64,000 nucleotides of DNA from Janthinobacterium silvisoli. GTDB lineage: Bacteria > Pseudomonadota > Gammaproteobacteria > Burkholderiales > Burkholderiaceae_D. How positions within the stretch are numbered: position 1 is the stretch's first letter; the number at the start of each line of letters is the position of its first letter. This document shows, in pieces, positions 36,338-44,837 of this stretch. Location of the stretch: positions 1,860,001 through 1,924,000 of the forward strand of contig NZ_JACHCL010000001.1 in NCBI RefSeq assembly GCF_014200725.1, read 5' to 3'. The notes beneath the pieces are model-generated. The model did not search any database and was not told the DNA's origin. It was given only the letters and a program-made list of their open reading frames with translations. Position numbers and translations under genes: made by a program.

Positions 36338-37582
36338 ATGACGTTCCAGAACGAGAATACACCGCTGCACATCTGCGCTTCGTCCGACTGCGATTGCGGC
36401 CTGACGCGGCGCGACTTCCTGCGCATGTCGGCCCTGGCCACGGCCAGCGTCGCTTCGCCGCTGCTGTTCGCAGGCGACGCCATGGCGCAGCAAGGCCCCA
36501 AGGGCGACGACCAGCCCGTCAAGATCGGCTACCTGCCCATCACCGACGCCACGCCATTGCTCGTCGCGCACGGGCGCAAGCTGTTCGAGGCGGAAGGCTT
36601 GCAGGCGGAAGCGCCGCGCCTGTTCCGCAGCTGGGCGCAAATCATCGAAGCGTTCGTGGCCGGCCAGGTCAACGTGATTCACTTGCTGTCGCCGGCCACC
36701 TTATGGGTGCGCTACGGTGCCAAATTCCCTGCCAAGGTGGTCGCCTGGAATCACGTCAATGGCTCCGCGCTGACGGTGGCCAACGAGATCAACAAGGTGT
36801 CCGACCTGGGCGGACGCACCGTCGCCATCCCGTTCTGGTATTCGATCCATAACATCCTGCTGCAGCAAATCCTAGCCGCCAATGGCTTGACGCCCGTCAC
36901 GCGCGCGCGCAACGCCGCCATCAAATCGAATGAAGTCAATCTGATCGTCATGGCGCCGGCAGAAATGGTGTCGGCATTGGCCGGCAAATCTATCGCCGGC
37001 TACATCGTGGCCGAACCGTTCAACGCCGCGGCTGAAAACGCCGGCATCGGCAAGATCCTGCGCTTCTCGGGCGACGTGTGGAAAAACCATGCCTGCTGCG
37101 TTACGTTCCTGTCCGAGCGCGACATCAGCACCCGCCCCGAATGGGCGCAAAAAGTCACCAACGCCATCGTCAAGGCGCAGCTGTGGACACGTTCGAACCA
37201 GGTCGAAACGGCCAAGCTGCTGTCGAACACGGACGAACACCGCTATACGCCGCATCCGCTGCAAGTGCTGACCAAGGTACTGGCCACCACCGATTACGCC
37301 AGCTATGAAAAACAGGGCCTGATCGTGCACAAGAACTGGCAGCAGCGCCGCATCGACTTCCAGCCTTACCCGTTTGCCTCGTACACGGAAGAACTGGTGC
37401 GCGCCATCGGCCGCACCAAGGTGGAGGGCGACACACGCTTCCTGGCCAACCTCGATCCCAAGTTCGCCGCGCGCGACCTGGTCGATGACCGCTTCGTGCG
37501 CAAGGCCATCACGGCAGTCGGCGGCCCGGCCGCCTTCGGCTTGCCAGCCAATTTGCTGCGCAGCGAGATCGTGGCGGTCTGA
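36338..37582 (+). CDS. ABC transporter substrate-binding protein, Tat-exported, NrtA/SsuA type
   Basis: A 414-aa periplasmic binding protein. The N-terminus has a twin-arginine signal (TRRDFLRMSALATASVASPLLFA, cleaving near AMA-QQ), preceded by a cysteine-rich stretch (CASSDCDCG), so it may be exported folded. The mature part follows the NrtA/CmpA/SsuA pattern: VKIGYLPITDATPLLVAHG, GRTVAIPFWYSIHNILL, VAEPFNAAAE, and the C-terminal DDRFVRKAI. ATG 36338 has GGGAG upstream. The ligand (nitrate, sulfonate or other) cannot be read from the sequence. Confidence 0.9.
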   Translation: MTFQNENTPLHICASSDCDCGLTRRDFLRMSALATASVASPLLFAGDAMAQQGPKGDDQPVKIGYLPITDATPLLVAHGRKLFEAEGLQAEAPRLFRSWAQIIEAFVAGQVNVIHLLSPATLWVRYGAKFPAKVVAWNHVNGSALTVANEINKVSDLGGRTVAIPFWYSIHNILLQQILAANGLTPVTRARNAAIKSNEVNLIVMAPAEMVSALAGKSIAGYIVAEPFNAAAENAGIGKILRFSGDVWKNHACCVTFLSERDISTRPEWAQKVTNAIVKAQLWTRSNQVETAKLLSNTDEHRYTPHPLQVLTKVLATTDYASYEKQGLIVHKNWQQRRIDFQPYPFASYTEELVRAIGRTKVEGDTRFLANLDPKFAARDLVDDRFVRKAITAVGGPAAFGLPANLLRSEIVAV

Positions 37583-37584
37583 GA

Positions 37585-38349
37585 ATGGCAAGCAAGATAT
37601 TGACGAAGCTGGGCCTGCCCCTGCTGGGGCTGGCCTGTGCCTTGTTGCTGTGGTCACTGGGGGTGACGGCGCTGGAAAAAAGCACGCCAATTGCAGCCGC
37701 TTTTTCACCGCTGCATACGGCGGTGGCCTTCGAAGAACTGCTGCGCGGGAGCGACATCTGGCTGCACGTCTGGCTTAGTCTGCAAAGGGTGGCCGTGGGC
37801 CTGGGACTGGCGATCGTCATCGGCGTGCCGCTGGGCGTGCTGGTGGCCATGTCGAAGAGTTTTTCCGGTGCCACCATGCCGCTATTCCAGCTGCTGCGCA
37901 TGATTTCGCCGCTGTCGTGGATGCCGATTGCCGTGATGGTGCTGGGCGTGGGCGACGCCCCGGTGTATTTTCTGCTGGCGTTTGCGGCTGTCTGGCCGAT
38001 TTTGCTCAATACCGCCGCCGGCGTGGCACGGCTTGATCCGAACTGGCTGCTGCTGGCGCGCAGCCTGTCAGCCACGCGCAGCGAAATCGTCTTCAAGGTG
38101 ATTTTGCCAGGCATCACGGCCGATATATTGACCGGTGTGCGACTGGCCATCGGCATTATCTGGATCGTGCTGGTGCCCGCTGAAATGCTGGGTGTATCCG
38201 CTGGCCTGGGCTACTTCATCCTCGACACGCGCGACCGTCTCGCGTATTCGGAACTGATGGCCGCCATCGTCCTGATCGGCATCCTCGGTTTCATCCTCGA
38301 CTACCTGGCCCGCGCCGCGCATGCGCGCTGGCTGCACGTCAAGAACTAG
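37585..38349 (+). CDS. ABC transporter permease (nitrate/sulfonate/taurine type)
   Basis: A 254-aa inner-membrane permease with about six helices and the EAA-type cytoplasmic loop (RSLSATRSEIVFKVILPGITADILTGVRLAIG) that contacts the ATPase. It begins two bases after the binding-protein stop and ends the operon. Its last 11 bases overlap the convergent acyltransferase gene. Confidence 0.92.
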   Translation: MASKILTKLGLPLLGLACALLLWSLGVTALEKSTPIAAAFSPLHTAVAFEELLRGSDIWLHVWLSLQRVAVGLGLAIVIGVPLGVLVAMSKSFSGATMPLFQLLRMISPLSWMPIAVMVLGVGDAPVYFLLAFAAVWPILLNTAAGVARLDPNWLLLARSLSATRSEIVFKVILPGITADILTGVRLAIGIIWIVLVPAEMLGVSAGLGYFILDTRDRLAYSELMAAIVLIGILGFILDYLARAAHARWLHVKN

Positions 38350-39088
38350 ATGCTTCCAGCGGCAACGCAGCCGCCACCAAGGCTTGCGTTGCCGCCGCCA
38401 GGTCGCGCCGGTGGGCGCCGACCGTGTCTATCGGCGCCAGGCAAGTCAGGCGCGCCGTGATCGGCGGGCTCGATAAAATCGCCAGCATGCTTTGTCCAAA
38501 GTTCATATCGCCGATATAGTCGACCGCATGGTGCAACTGTCCTGCACTATTCACATACGCCACTGCCATTGCCTGCACCGGCACTTGCGCATCGATGGCT
38601 GCCTCGAACAGGTTCGCATGAAACGGCAGGATGCCGCCCTGCGCACCGGTGGTCCCTTCCGGGAAAAACGCCACCCTTTCGCCGGCCTGCAATTTATCCA
38701 CCAGTCCCTGGAAGATCAGCCGCAGATCGCGCTTGCTACCACGCGAAATGAAGATGGTGCCCGCCCGCCCGGCCAGCCAACCCAGCAGCGGCCAGGCGCG
38801 GATCTCGGCCTTGGCCACGAAACGGCAGGGATGCACGGCATTGATGACAAAGATATCGAGCCACGACACGTGGTTGGCCACCACCATCGCACGGTCGAGC
38901 ACCGGCACACTGCCGGCCGGCAGCTCCACCTGCACACCGCAGATGGCAAGCAGCTGCGTCGACCAGCGGCGGATGCGCTGGTTGCGTCCCTCTACATCGA
39001 GCCAGGGGAACAGCACGGCACTCTTGGCCATGCCGTAGAAAATGTGAAAGGCGATACGCGCGAAGCGGTAGGTAAGCAGAAGTTTCAA
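38339..39088 (-). CDS. lysophospholipid acyltransferase family protein (second PlsC-like)
   Basis: A 249-aa acyltransferase with the canonical NHVSWLD (H-x4-D), the glycine/phosphate motif GTIFISRGSKRDLR, FFPEGTTG and a one-helix N-terminus. It differs from the PlsC encoded near 24 kb, which has H-x4-E. It appears to start at TTG 39088. It is the last gene downstream of pyrC' on the minus strand; a role in phospholipid or lyso-lipid acylation is likely. Confidence 0.87.
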   Translation of the reverse strand: MKLLLTYRFARIAFHIFYGMAKSAVLFPWLDVEGRNQRIRRWSTQLLAICGVQVELPAGSVPVLDRAMVVANHVSWLDIFVINAVHPCRFVAKAEIRAWPLLGWLAGRAGTIFISRGSKRDLRLIFQGLVDKLQAGERVAFFPEGTTGAQGGILPFHANLFEAAIDAQVPVQAMAVAYVNSAGQLHHAVDYIGDMNFGQSMLAILSSPPITARLTCLAPIDTVGAHRRDLAAATQALVAAALPLEASSS

Positions 39089-39150
39089 ATCACACCAAAT
39101 CCATGCCGGGACCAGTCATTGGAACTGCTCCCGGCAGTCACTACACACAA

Positions 39151-40464
39151 TCAGCGCTGAAACGCCACCTGTCCAGCCACGATCGTCGCCTTAACGATAC
39201 CGCTCAGTTCATAGCCGAGGAAAGGCGTGTGCTTCCCCTGGCTGGCCAGCGACGAAGACGACACCGTCCAGCGGGCCGCAGGATCGAATACACAGATGTC
39301 GGCTTCAGCACCAACGCCCAGGCTGCCGGCCGGGATGCCGGCCACGCGGGCCGCGTCGGATGTGACCTTGGCCACGGCGCGCGCTAAAGAACGGGGGCCC
39401 GCTTGCGGCTGCGAGTCGGCGTAAACAGCGGCGTAGTCATCGGCCCATTTCAAGGCCAGCGACAGCAGCAATTCCAGGCCGGTGGCGCCAGGCGACGCTT
39501 CGCCGAACGGCAGCAGTTTTTCATCATCGTCGACCGGCGTGTGGTCGGAGCACATGGCGTCCACGGTGCCGTCCAGCAGGGCGGCGCGGATCGCATCGCG
39601 GTCGCGCTGGCTGCGGAATGGCGGCGTAACGCGGGCGTTCGGATCGAAGAAGCCGATGTCGGCGTCCGTCAGGTGCACATGATGCACGCCCACGTCGCAG
39701 GTAACCGGCAAGCCTTCGGTTTTTGCAGCGCGGATCAGGTCCAGGCCAGCCGCCGAGGAAATGCGGCACAGATGGACTTTGGCGCGGCTGGCGCGCATCA
39801 GTTCAAAGATCGTGTGCAGGGCGATGGTTTCCGACATCACGGGCACGCCCGACAAGCCCAGGCGCGAAGCCAGCGGGCCGCTGTGGGCGATGCCGCCACG
39901 GCCGATATGCGGGTCTTGCGGACGCAGCCAGACAGTGTAGCCAAAGGTGTTCGCGTACTGCATCGCGCGCAGCAGCACGGTGGTGTCTTCGATCGGTTCT
40001 TCCGCCTGCGCGAAGCCGATGCAGCCCGCTTCCGTCAGTTCCGCCATTTCCGTCAGCGACTTGCCCTTCAAGCCCATGGTCAGCGCGCCCAGCGGGTGCA
40101 CGTGCGCCTGGTTCAAGGTCTTGGCGCGGTATTTCAGCATTTCCACCAGGCCCGGCTCGTCAAGCACAGGGTCGGTGTCGGGCGGGCAGACCAGGCTGGT
40201 CACGCCACCCTGCATCGCCGCCTGCAATTCCGATTCCAGCGTGGCCTTGTATTCATAACCCGGTTCGCGCAGGCGGGCCGACAGGTCGACCAGGCCGGGC
40301 GCCACCACCAGGCCGGCGGCGTCAAAAATGGTGTCGGCTGTGAAGCCGGCCGGGGCACTGCCCACGGCAGCCACTTTGCCGTCCACGATAAACAGGTCTT
40401 GCAAACCATCGATGCCGTTGGCGGGATCGATCAGATGGCCGTTCTTGATGTGTAGTGTCGTCAT
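39151..40464 (-). CDS. pyrC': dihydroorotase-like protein, probably non-catalytic (PyrC')
   Basis: A 437-aa amidohydrolase-fold protein resembling type I dihydroorotase, but the metal-binding DxHxH reads DLSARLREPG, losing both histidines, and the later HVSTA-type histidine is replaced (HLCRISSA). The HH of VHHVHL and the aspartate in CSDHTPVDDDE remain. Pseudomonas has the same non-catalytic PyrC', which is needed to assemble dodecameric aspartate transcarbamoylase with PyrB. Here pyrB lies 24 bases upstream, supporting that structural role. An active dihydroorotase should be encoded elsewhere. Confidence 0.88.
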   Translation of the reverse strand: MTTLHIKNGHLIDPANGIDGLQDLFIVDGKVAAVGSAPAGFTADTIFDAAGLVVAPGLVDLSARLREPGYEYKATLESELQAAMQGGVTSLVCPPDTDPVLDEPGLVEMLKYRAKTLNQAHVHPLGALTMGLKGKSLTEMAELTEAGCIGFAQAEEPIEDTTVLLRAMQYANTFGYTVWLRPQDPHIGRGGIAHSGPLASRLGLSGVPVMSETIALHTIFELMRASRAKVHLCRISSAAGLDLIRAAKTEGLPVTCDVGVHHVHLTDADIGFFDPNARVTPPFRSQRDRDAIRAALLDGTVDAMCSDHTPVDDDEKLLPFGEASPGATGLELLLSLALKWADDYAAVYADSQPQAGPRSLARAVAKVTSDAARVAGIPAGSLGVGAEADICVFDPAARWTVSSSSLASQGKHTPFLGYELSGIVKATIVAGQVAFQR

Positions 40465-40488
40465 GCTTGCTTACTCGTCCTTGGGCTA

Positions 40489-41454
40489 TCAGCCCTGATT
40501 ACCAGCCAAAATACTCATCACCGCCATGCGCACGGCGATACCGAAGGTCACCTGCGGCAGGATCACCGCCTGCGGACCGTCGGCCACGGCAGAATCGATT
40601 TCCACGCCGCGGTTCATCGGGCCCGGATGCATGACGATGGCGTCCGGCTTTGCCAGCGCCAGGCGCTCGGGCGTCAAGCCGTAGCTCTTGAAGTATTCCT
40701 GCGCCGATGGCAGCAGCGCGCCGCTCATGCGCTCGTTTTGCAGGCGCAGCATGATGATCACGTCGACGCCTTTCAAGCCTTCTTCCATATTGGTGAAGGT
40801 GCGCACGCCCAGTTGTTCCAGGCCACCCGGCAGCAAGGTATGCGGGCCGATGGCGCGCACTTCCGGCACGCCCAAAGTGGTCAGGGCGTGGATGTCGGAA
40901 CGGGCCACGCGGCTATGCAGGATGTCGCCCACGATAGCTACCGTCAGGTTGGTGAAATCCTTCTTGTAGTGGCGGATCGTGTACATGTCGAGCAAGCCCT
41001 GGGTCGGATGCGCGTGGCGGCCGTCGCCGGCATTGACCACGTGGACATGCGGCTGCCTGGTGTCGATCAGGTGCTTGGCGATCAGGTAGGGCGCGCCCGA
41101 CTGCGCATGGCGCACCACGAACATATCGGCGTGCATGGCCGACAGATTGTCGATGGTGTCGAGCAGGGACTCGCCCTTGCTGGCCGACGAGGCCTGGATG
41201 TTCAGGTTGATGACGTCGGCCGACAGGCGCTTCGAAGCGATCTCGAAGGTGGTGCGGGTGCGCGTGGAGTTTTCAAAGAACAGGTTGAAAACGCTTTTGC
41301 CGCGCATCAGCGGCACCTTTTTCACATCGCGGTCGGAGATGCCGACGAACGAGGAAGCGGTGTCGAGGATGTGGTTGACGATAGACTTCGGCAAGCCTTC
41401 AATCGTCAACAGATGCTGCAATTCGCCGTGTTTGTTCAGTTGCGGGTTAAGCAT
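40489..41454 (-). CDS. pyrB: aspartate carbamoyltransferase catalytic subunit
   Basis: A 321-aa enzyme making carbamoyl-aspartate in pyrimidine synthesis. Carbamoyl-phosphate loop [12 protein letters not shown] near residues 60-70, [12 protein letters not shown], and the aspartate-binding loop region [11 protein letters not shown] with [12 protein letters not shown] are intact. Its start overlaps the pyrR stop by 8 bases; pyrC' follows. No regulatory pyrI gene is present, as expected for the PyrB-PyrC' type. Confidence 0.96.
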   Translation of the reverse strand: MLNPQLNKHGELQHLLTIEGLPKSIVNHILDTASSFVGISDRDVKKVPLMRGKSVFNLFFENSTRTRTTFEIASKRLSADVINLNIQASSASKGESLLDTIDNLSAMHADMFVVRHAQSGAPYLIAKHLIDTRQPHVHVVNAGDGRHAHPTQGLLDMYTIRHYKKDFTNLTVAIVGDILHSRVARSDIHALTTLGVPEVRAIGPHTLLPGGLEQLGVRTFTNMEEGLKGVDVIIMLRLQNERMSGALLPSAQEYFKSYGLTPERLALAKPDAIVMHPGPMNRGVEIDSAVADGPQAVILPQVTFGIAVRMAVMSILAGNQG

Positions 41455-41971
41455 GGTGGGTGTCTATGGTGAGCGTGAATTTTCCATCGTCGGCTTGCTT
41501 CAGGACCAGGGCCTGGCCAGGCGGCACCGCCGTATGCGCAGCCACGAAATCGGCGGCCACTGGCAACTGGCGCTCGCCCCGGTCAACCAGGGCGGCCAGC
41601 ATGATCTTGGCCGGACGGCCATAGTCGAACAACTCGTTAATGGCCGCGCGCGTGGTGCGGCCCGTGTACAGCACATCGTCGACCAGCAGGATGGTGGCGC
41701 CAGCCACGTCGAAGGCGATCTGGGTCGGCTTCACGTCGGCATGCAAGCCTTTCTGGGCAAAGTCGTCGCGGTAGAAAGACACATCGAGCACGCCCAGGCG
41801 GTCGAGCAGGTTCAGGTCGCGCGCCAGGCGTTCAGCCAGCCAGGCGCCACCCGAATGGATGCCGACGATGGCAACGTTATTGACGCCCGACAGACCGCTC
41901 TGCACCTGCTGCAGCAAGACCGCGTACAGGGCCTCGGCGTCGAGTTGGGAAGGATTCGTTGGATACGGCAT
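41447..41971 (-). CDS. pyrR: PyrR-type uracil phosphoribosyltransferase/regulator
   Basis: A 174-aa phosphoribosyltransferase-fold protein with the PRPP loop [18 protein letters not shown] near residue 95-112, [14 protein letters not shown], and [11 protein letters not shown]. In Gram-positive bacteria PyrR attenuates pyr mRNA; in proteobacteria the regulatory role is less clear. It lies directly ahead of pyrB and overlaps it. Confidence 0.93.
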   Translation of the reverse strand: MPYPTNPSQLDAEALYAVLLQQVQSGLSGVNNVAIVGIHSGGAWLAERLARDLNLLDRLGVLDVSFYRDDFAQKGLHADVKPTQIAFDVAGATILLVDDVLYTGRTTRAAINELFDYGRPAKIMLAALVDRGERQLPVAADFVAAHTAVPPGQALVLKQADDGKFTLTIDTHHA

Positions 41972-42010
41972 AGGGTTCTTGGTGGGTCAGAAAATCGATG
42001 GAAGGGAAGC

Positions 42011-42409
42011 TCAATAGTTTGCGTCGAAATACTGCTGCAGGATGACGGCGGCGGCCTTGTCGTCGATGACTTCACCGCGCCTGGCCGCGATCACGGCCGA
42101 GGAATAGCGTTCATCGACCAGCTCCACCGGCAAATTGAAGCGGCCATGCACCTGGTTGGCGAAACGCCGGCAGCGTGCGCTCATCTCGTGTTCCGTACCG
42201 TCCGGGTGGCTGGGCAAGCCCACCACGATGCGGCTGGGGCCCCACTCCTTGAGTAGCGCGGCGATGGCGGCAAACTTCGGTTCATTCGCCGTGGCCGTGA
42301 TCACGCTGAGCGGTTTGGCCTGGCAAATCATGCTATTGCCGATGGCCACACCGATACGTTTCAAGCCGAAATCGAAGGCGAGGATGGTGTCGATGGCGCC
42401 ATCGCTCAT
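42011..42409 (-). CDS. ruvX: Holliday junction resolvase-like protein RuvX/YqgF
   Basis: A 132-aa RNase H-fold nuclease implicated in pre-16S rRNA 5' processing. N-terminal LAFDFGLKRIGVAIGN carries the first acidic residue; VVGLPSHPDGTEHEMSARCRRFA and VDERYSSAVI carry the family signatures. The ATG overlaps the yqgE stop (ATGA). Part of the conserved yqgE-ruvX-pyrR-pyrB order. Confidence 0.95.
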   Translation of the reverse strand: MSDGAIDTILAFDFGLKRIGVAIGNSMICQAKPLSVITATANEPKFAAIAALLKEWGPSRIVVGLPSHPDGTEHEMSARCRRFANQVHGRFNLPVELVDERYSSAVIAARRGEVIDDKAAAVILQQYFDANY

Positions 42410-43053
42410 GCGTGTCCGGCCTCCGATGCGAGCATGAGGGGATCAATGCCCAGCAATTTGATGGCGGCCACGTAGCGGTCTTCGATCGGGAAGTCGAACA
42501 AAATGTCGGCCGAAGCGCCCACCGTCAGCCAGCCGTTGCGGCCGATCTCGTCTTCCAGCTGGCCCGGGCTCCAGCCCGAATAGCCGATGGAGACCAGCAT
42601 GCGCTCGGGACCATCGCCCTTGGCGACAGCTTCGAGCACATCGATGGAGGTGGTAAACGCCACTTCATCGGTCACCGTCAGCGACGAAGAATAACGTGCG
42701 CCTGGCGTGTGCAGTACGAAGCCGCGGTCATCCTGCACCGGGCCGCCAAACATGATCGGTTCGTTGACGATAGGCGCTTCGCTGCCGCCGGCCAGTTTCA
42801 GGTCGATGCGGTCGAACAGCACTTCCATCGTCATGTCGGTGGGTTTGTTGATGACGACGCCCAGCACGCCGTTTTCATTGTGTTCGCACACGTAGACGAC
42901 GGTGCCGCCGAAGACCGGGTCTTGCATCGCAGGCATCGCGATCAGGAAGTGATTCGCCAAATTCAGGGTCGATGCGCCGGTCGCAGCCGGTTCGCTGACT
43001 CCCTGCATCAATCGATGTCCTGGAAGAGTGTGGTCAATTTTACTCTTTTTCAT
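42406..43053 (-). CDS. yqgE: YqgE/AlgH family protein
   Basis: A 215-aa cytoplasmic protein of the UPF0301/AlgH family: LANHFLIAMPAMQDPVFGGTVVYVCEHNENGVLGVVINKP, IMFGGPVQDDRGFVLH and GYSGWSPGQLEDEI are all canonical. Start chosen at ATG 43053 (MKKSKIDHTL), behind a GAGAGAG stretch; a longer frame adds 13 unconserved residues. Function is still poorly defined. First gene of the yqgE-ruvX-pyr cluster. Confidence 0.93.
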   Translation of the reverse strand: MKKSKIDHTLPGHRLMQGVSEPAATGASTLNLANHFLIAMPAMQDPVFGGTVVYVCEHNENGVLGVVINKPTDMTMEVLFDRIDLKLAGGSEAPIVNEPIMFGGPVQDDRGFVLHTPGARYSSSLTVTDEVAFTTSIDVLEAVAKGDGPERMLVSIGYSGWSPGQLEDEIGRNGWLTVGASADILFDFPIEDRYVAAIKLLGIDPLMLASEAGHA

Positions 43054-43375
43054 ACGCGATACTCTCTCTGTGGGCTTGCTGGCAAGTCTCACTTACCCCT
43101 GCTGTATAGGCTGACGCTGCTGGCCGCGCGGAACTTTCCCCGCTTTCCAGTGTCAGCCATTATTATGGTTGTTTGTTTTTGGCTACCGGCTATAGATTAT
43201 CCATACAATAATAATATGAATAACAAAACCGTTATCGCGCGCAGAACGCTGCGAAACTAGCTGCTAGTTTACACTGAATTGCCGCCACAGCGACGCCAAA
43301 GGCGCGGCGCGAACGGCCATAAAAGACCGTCTGCGGCGAAAATAAACCTTTCTTTGACCCGAAACACGCTAAATA
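43054..43375. promoter_or_regulatory. divergent yqgE / photolyase intergenic region
   Basis: About 320 gene-free bases. The centre (about 43,150-43,230) is AT-rich and may hold promoters. A short perfect dyad AAACTAG-CTG-CTAGTTT lies at 43254-43270, about 105 bases upstream of the photolyase start, and could be an operator. No other structure stands out. Confidence 0.4.
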
Positions 43376-44836
43376 ATGACAATCAAGACTGCCCTGGTCT
43401 GGTTCCGGCGCGATTTGCGCGCCTTTGACCATGCTGCACTGCACCACGCCCTGCGCCTCGGCCAGGCCGTGCATTGTGTGTTTGTGTACGATACCGCCAT
43501 CCTGAACAGCTTGCCGCGCCGCGACCGGAGGGTCGATTTCATCCATGCCAGCGTGGCCGAACTGGCGACCGAACTGCGCTCACTGGGCGGCGACCTGATC
43601 GTGCTGCATGCCGATGCGGCGCAAGCGATACCGCGCCTGGCCGCCGAACTGAACGCCGACGCCGTCTTCACCAACCACGACTATGAACCACAGGCGATGA
43701 CCCGCGACGAGACAGTCGCGGCCCAATTGACGGCCGATGCGCGGCTGTGGTTCAGTTTCAAGGACCAGGTGATCTTTGAAAAAGATGAAGTGCTGACACT
43801 CTCGGGCAAACCGTACACGGTGTACACACCGTATAAAAACGCTTGGCTGAAAAAAATGCGCGCCGAACCCGCTTGCCTGGCTTCCTACGATATCGAACCG
43901 CATGCCAGCCATTTTGCGCCGCCACGCGCAGCAGCGCAGGCGCTGCCGACCCTGGCCGAACTGGGTTTCGAGCCCAGCAACCTGCACGCACTGGCGATCC
44001 CCACCGGCATGTCGGGCGCCAGCAAACTGTTCGACGATTTCCTGGGCCGTGTGGGCAAATACGATGTGGCGCGCGATTTTCCCGCCCTGAAAGGACCGTC
44101 TTATCTGTCGATGCATCTGCGCTTTGGCACTGTCTCGCTGCGCTACCTGGTGCGCACGGTGGTCGACCTGATGGACCGCGGCGGCGGTGGCGACGGCGCA
44201 CCCGTGTGGCTGGCCGAACTGATCTGGCGCGACTTCTACTCCATGATTTTGTACCAGAATCCGCATGTGGAAGGCGGCGCGTTCAAACCGGCCTACGACG
44301 CCATTGCATGGGAAACGGGCGAGCAAGCCGATGAGGCGTTTGCCGCCTGGTGCGAAGGGCGCACTGGCTACCCGCTGGTGGACGCGGCCATGGCGCAGCT
44401 GAATCAGAGCGGTTATATGCACAACCGCCTGCGCATGGTCACCGCCTGCTTCCTGATCAAGGACCTGGGCATCGACTGGCGCCGTGGCGAAGCGTACTTT
44501 GCGCTGCACCTGAACGACTTCGACCTGGCGTCGAACAATGGCGGCTGGCAGTGGGCTTCCTCATCGGGCTGCGACGCCCAGCCCTATTTCCGCATCTTCA
44601 ACCCGATCACGCAGTCGGAAAAATTCGATGGCTCGGGGCGCTTCATCCGCCGCTATTTACCGCAGCTGAAAGCCCTGGGCGACAAGGAAATCCACGCACC
44701 CTGGCTGGTGCCCCGCATGCTGCTCGAGCAAAAAAACATCGTGCTGGGACGCGACTACCCGGCGCCCATCGTGCAGCATGATGAGGCGCGCAAGGAGACG
44801 CTGGAGCGTTATGCGGTGGTGAAAGCGGCGGCGTAA
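43376..44836 (+). CDS. phrB: deoxyribodipyrimidine photolyase
   Basis: A 486-aa class I CPD photolyase repairing UV-made cyclobutane dimers with light. N-terminal antenna-binding domain (ALVWFRRDLRAFDHAAL), then the FAD domain with GRTGYPLVDAAMAQLNQSGYMHNRLRM, LNDFDLASNNGGWQW and SSGCDAQPYFRIFNP, including the conserved tryptophans of the electron-transfer path. Stands alone; convergent with the pilL gene, two bases apart. Confidence 0.95.
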   Translation: MTIKTALVWFRRDLRAFDHAALHHALRLGQAVHCVFVYDTAILNSLPRRDRRVDFIHASVAELATELRSLGGDLIVLHADAAQAIPRLAAELNADAVFTNHDYEPQAMTRDETVAAQLTADARLWFSFKDQVIFEKDEVLTLSGKPYTVYTPYKNAWLKKMRAEPACLASYDIEPHASHFAPPRAAAQALPTLAELGFEPSNLHALAIPTGMSGASKLFDDFLGRVGKYDVARDFPALKGPSYLSMHLRFGTVSLRYLVRTVVDLMDRGGGGDGAPVWLAELIWRDFYSMILYQNPHVEGGAFKPAYDAIAWETGEQADEAFAAWCEGRTGYPLVDAAMAQLNQSGYMHNRLRMVTACFLIKDLGIDWRRGEAYFALHLNDFDLASNNGGWQWASSSGCDAQPYFRIFNPITQSEKFDGSGRFIRRYLPQLKALGDKEIHAPWLVPRMLLEQKNIVLGRDYPAPIVQHDEARKETLERYAVVKAAA

Positions 44837-44837
44837 A

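Noticed and set aside
43216-43260. 14-codon arginine-containing frame as a leader peptide for photolyase
   Set aside because: No ribosome site, no attenuator hairpins after it, and it ends inside a short dyad; chance is the simpler explanation.
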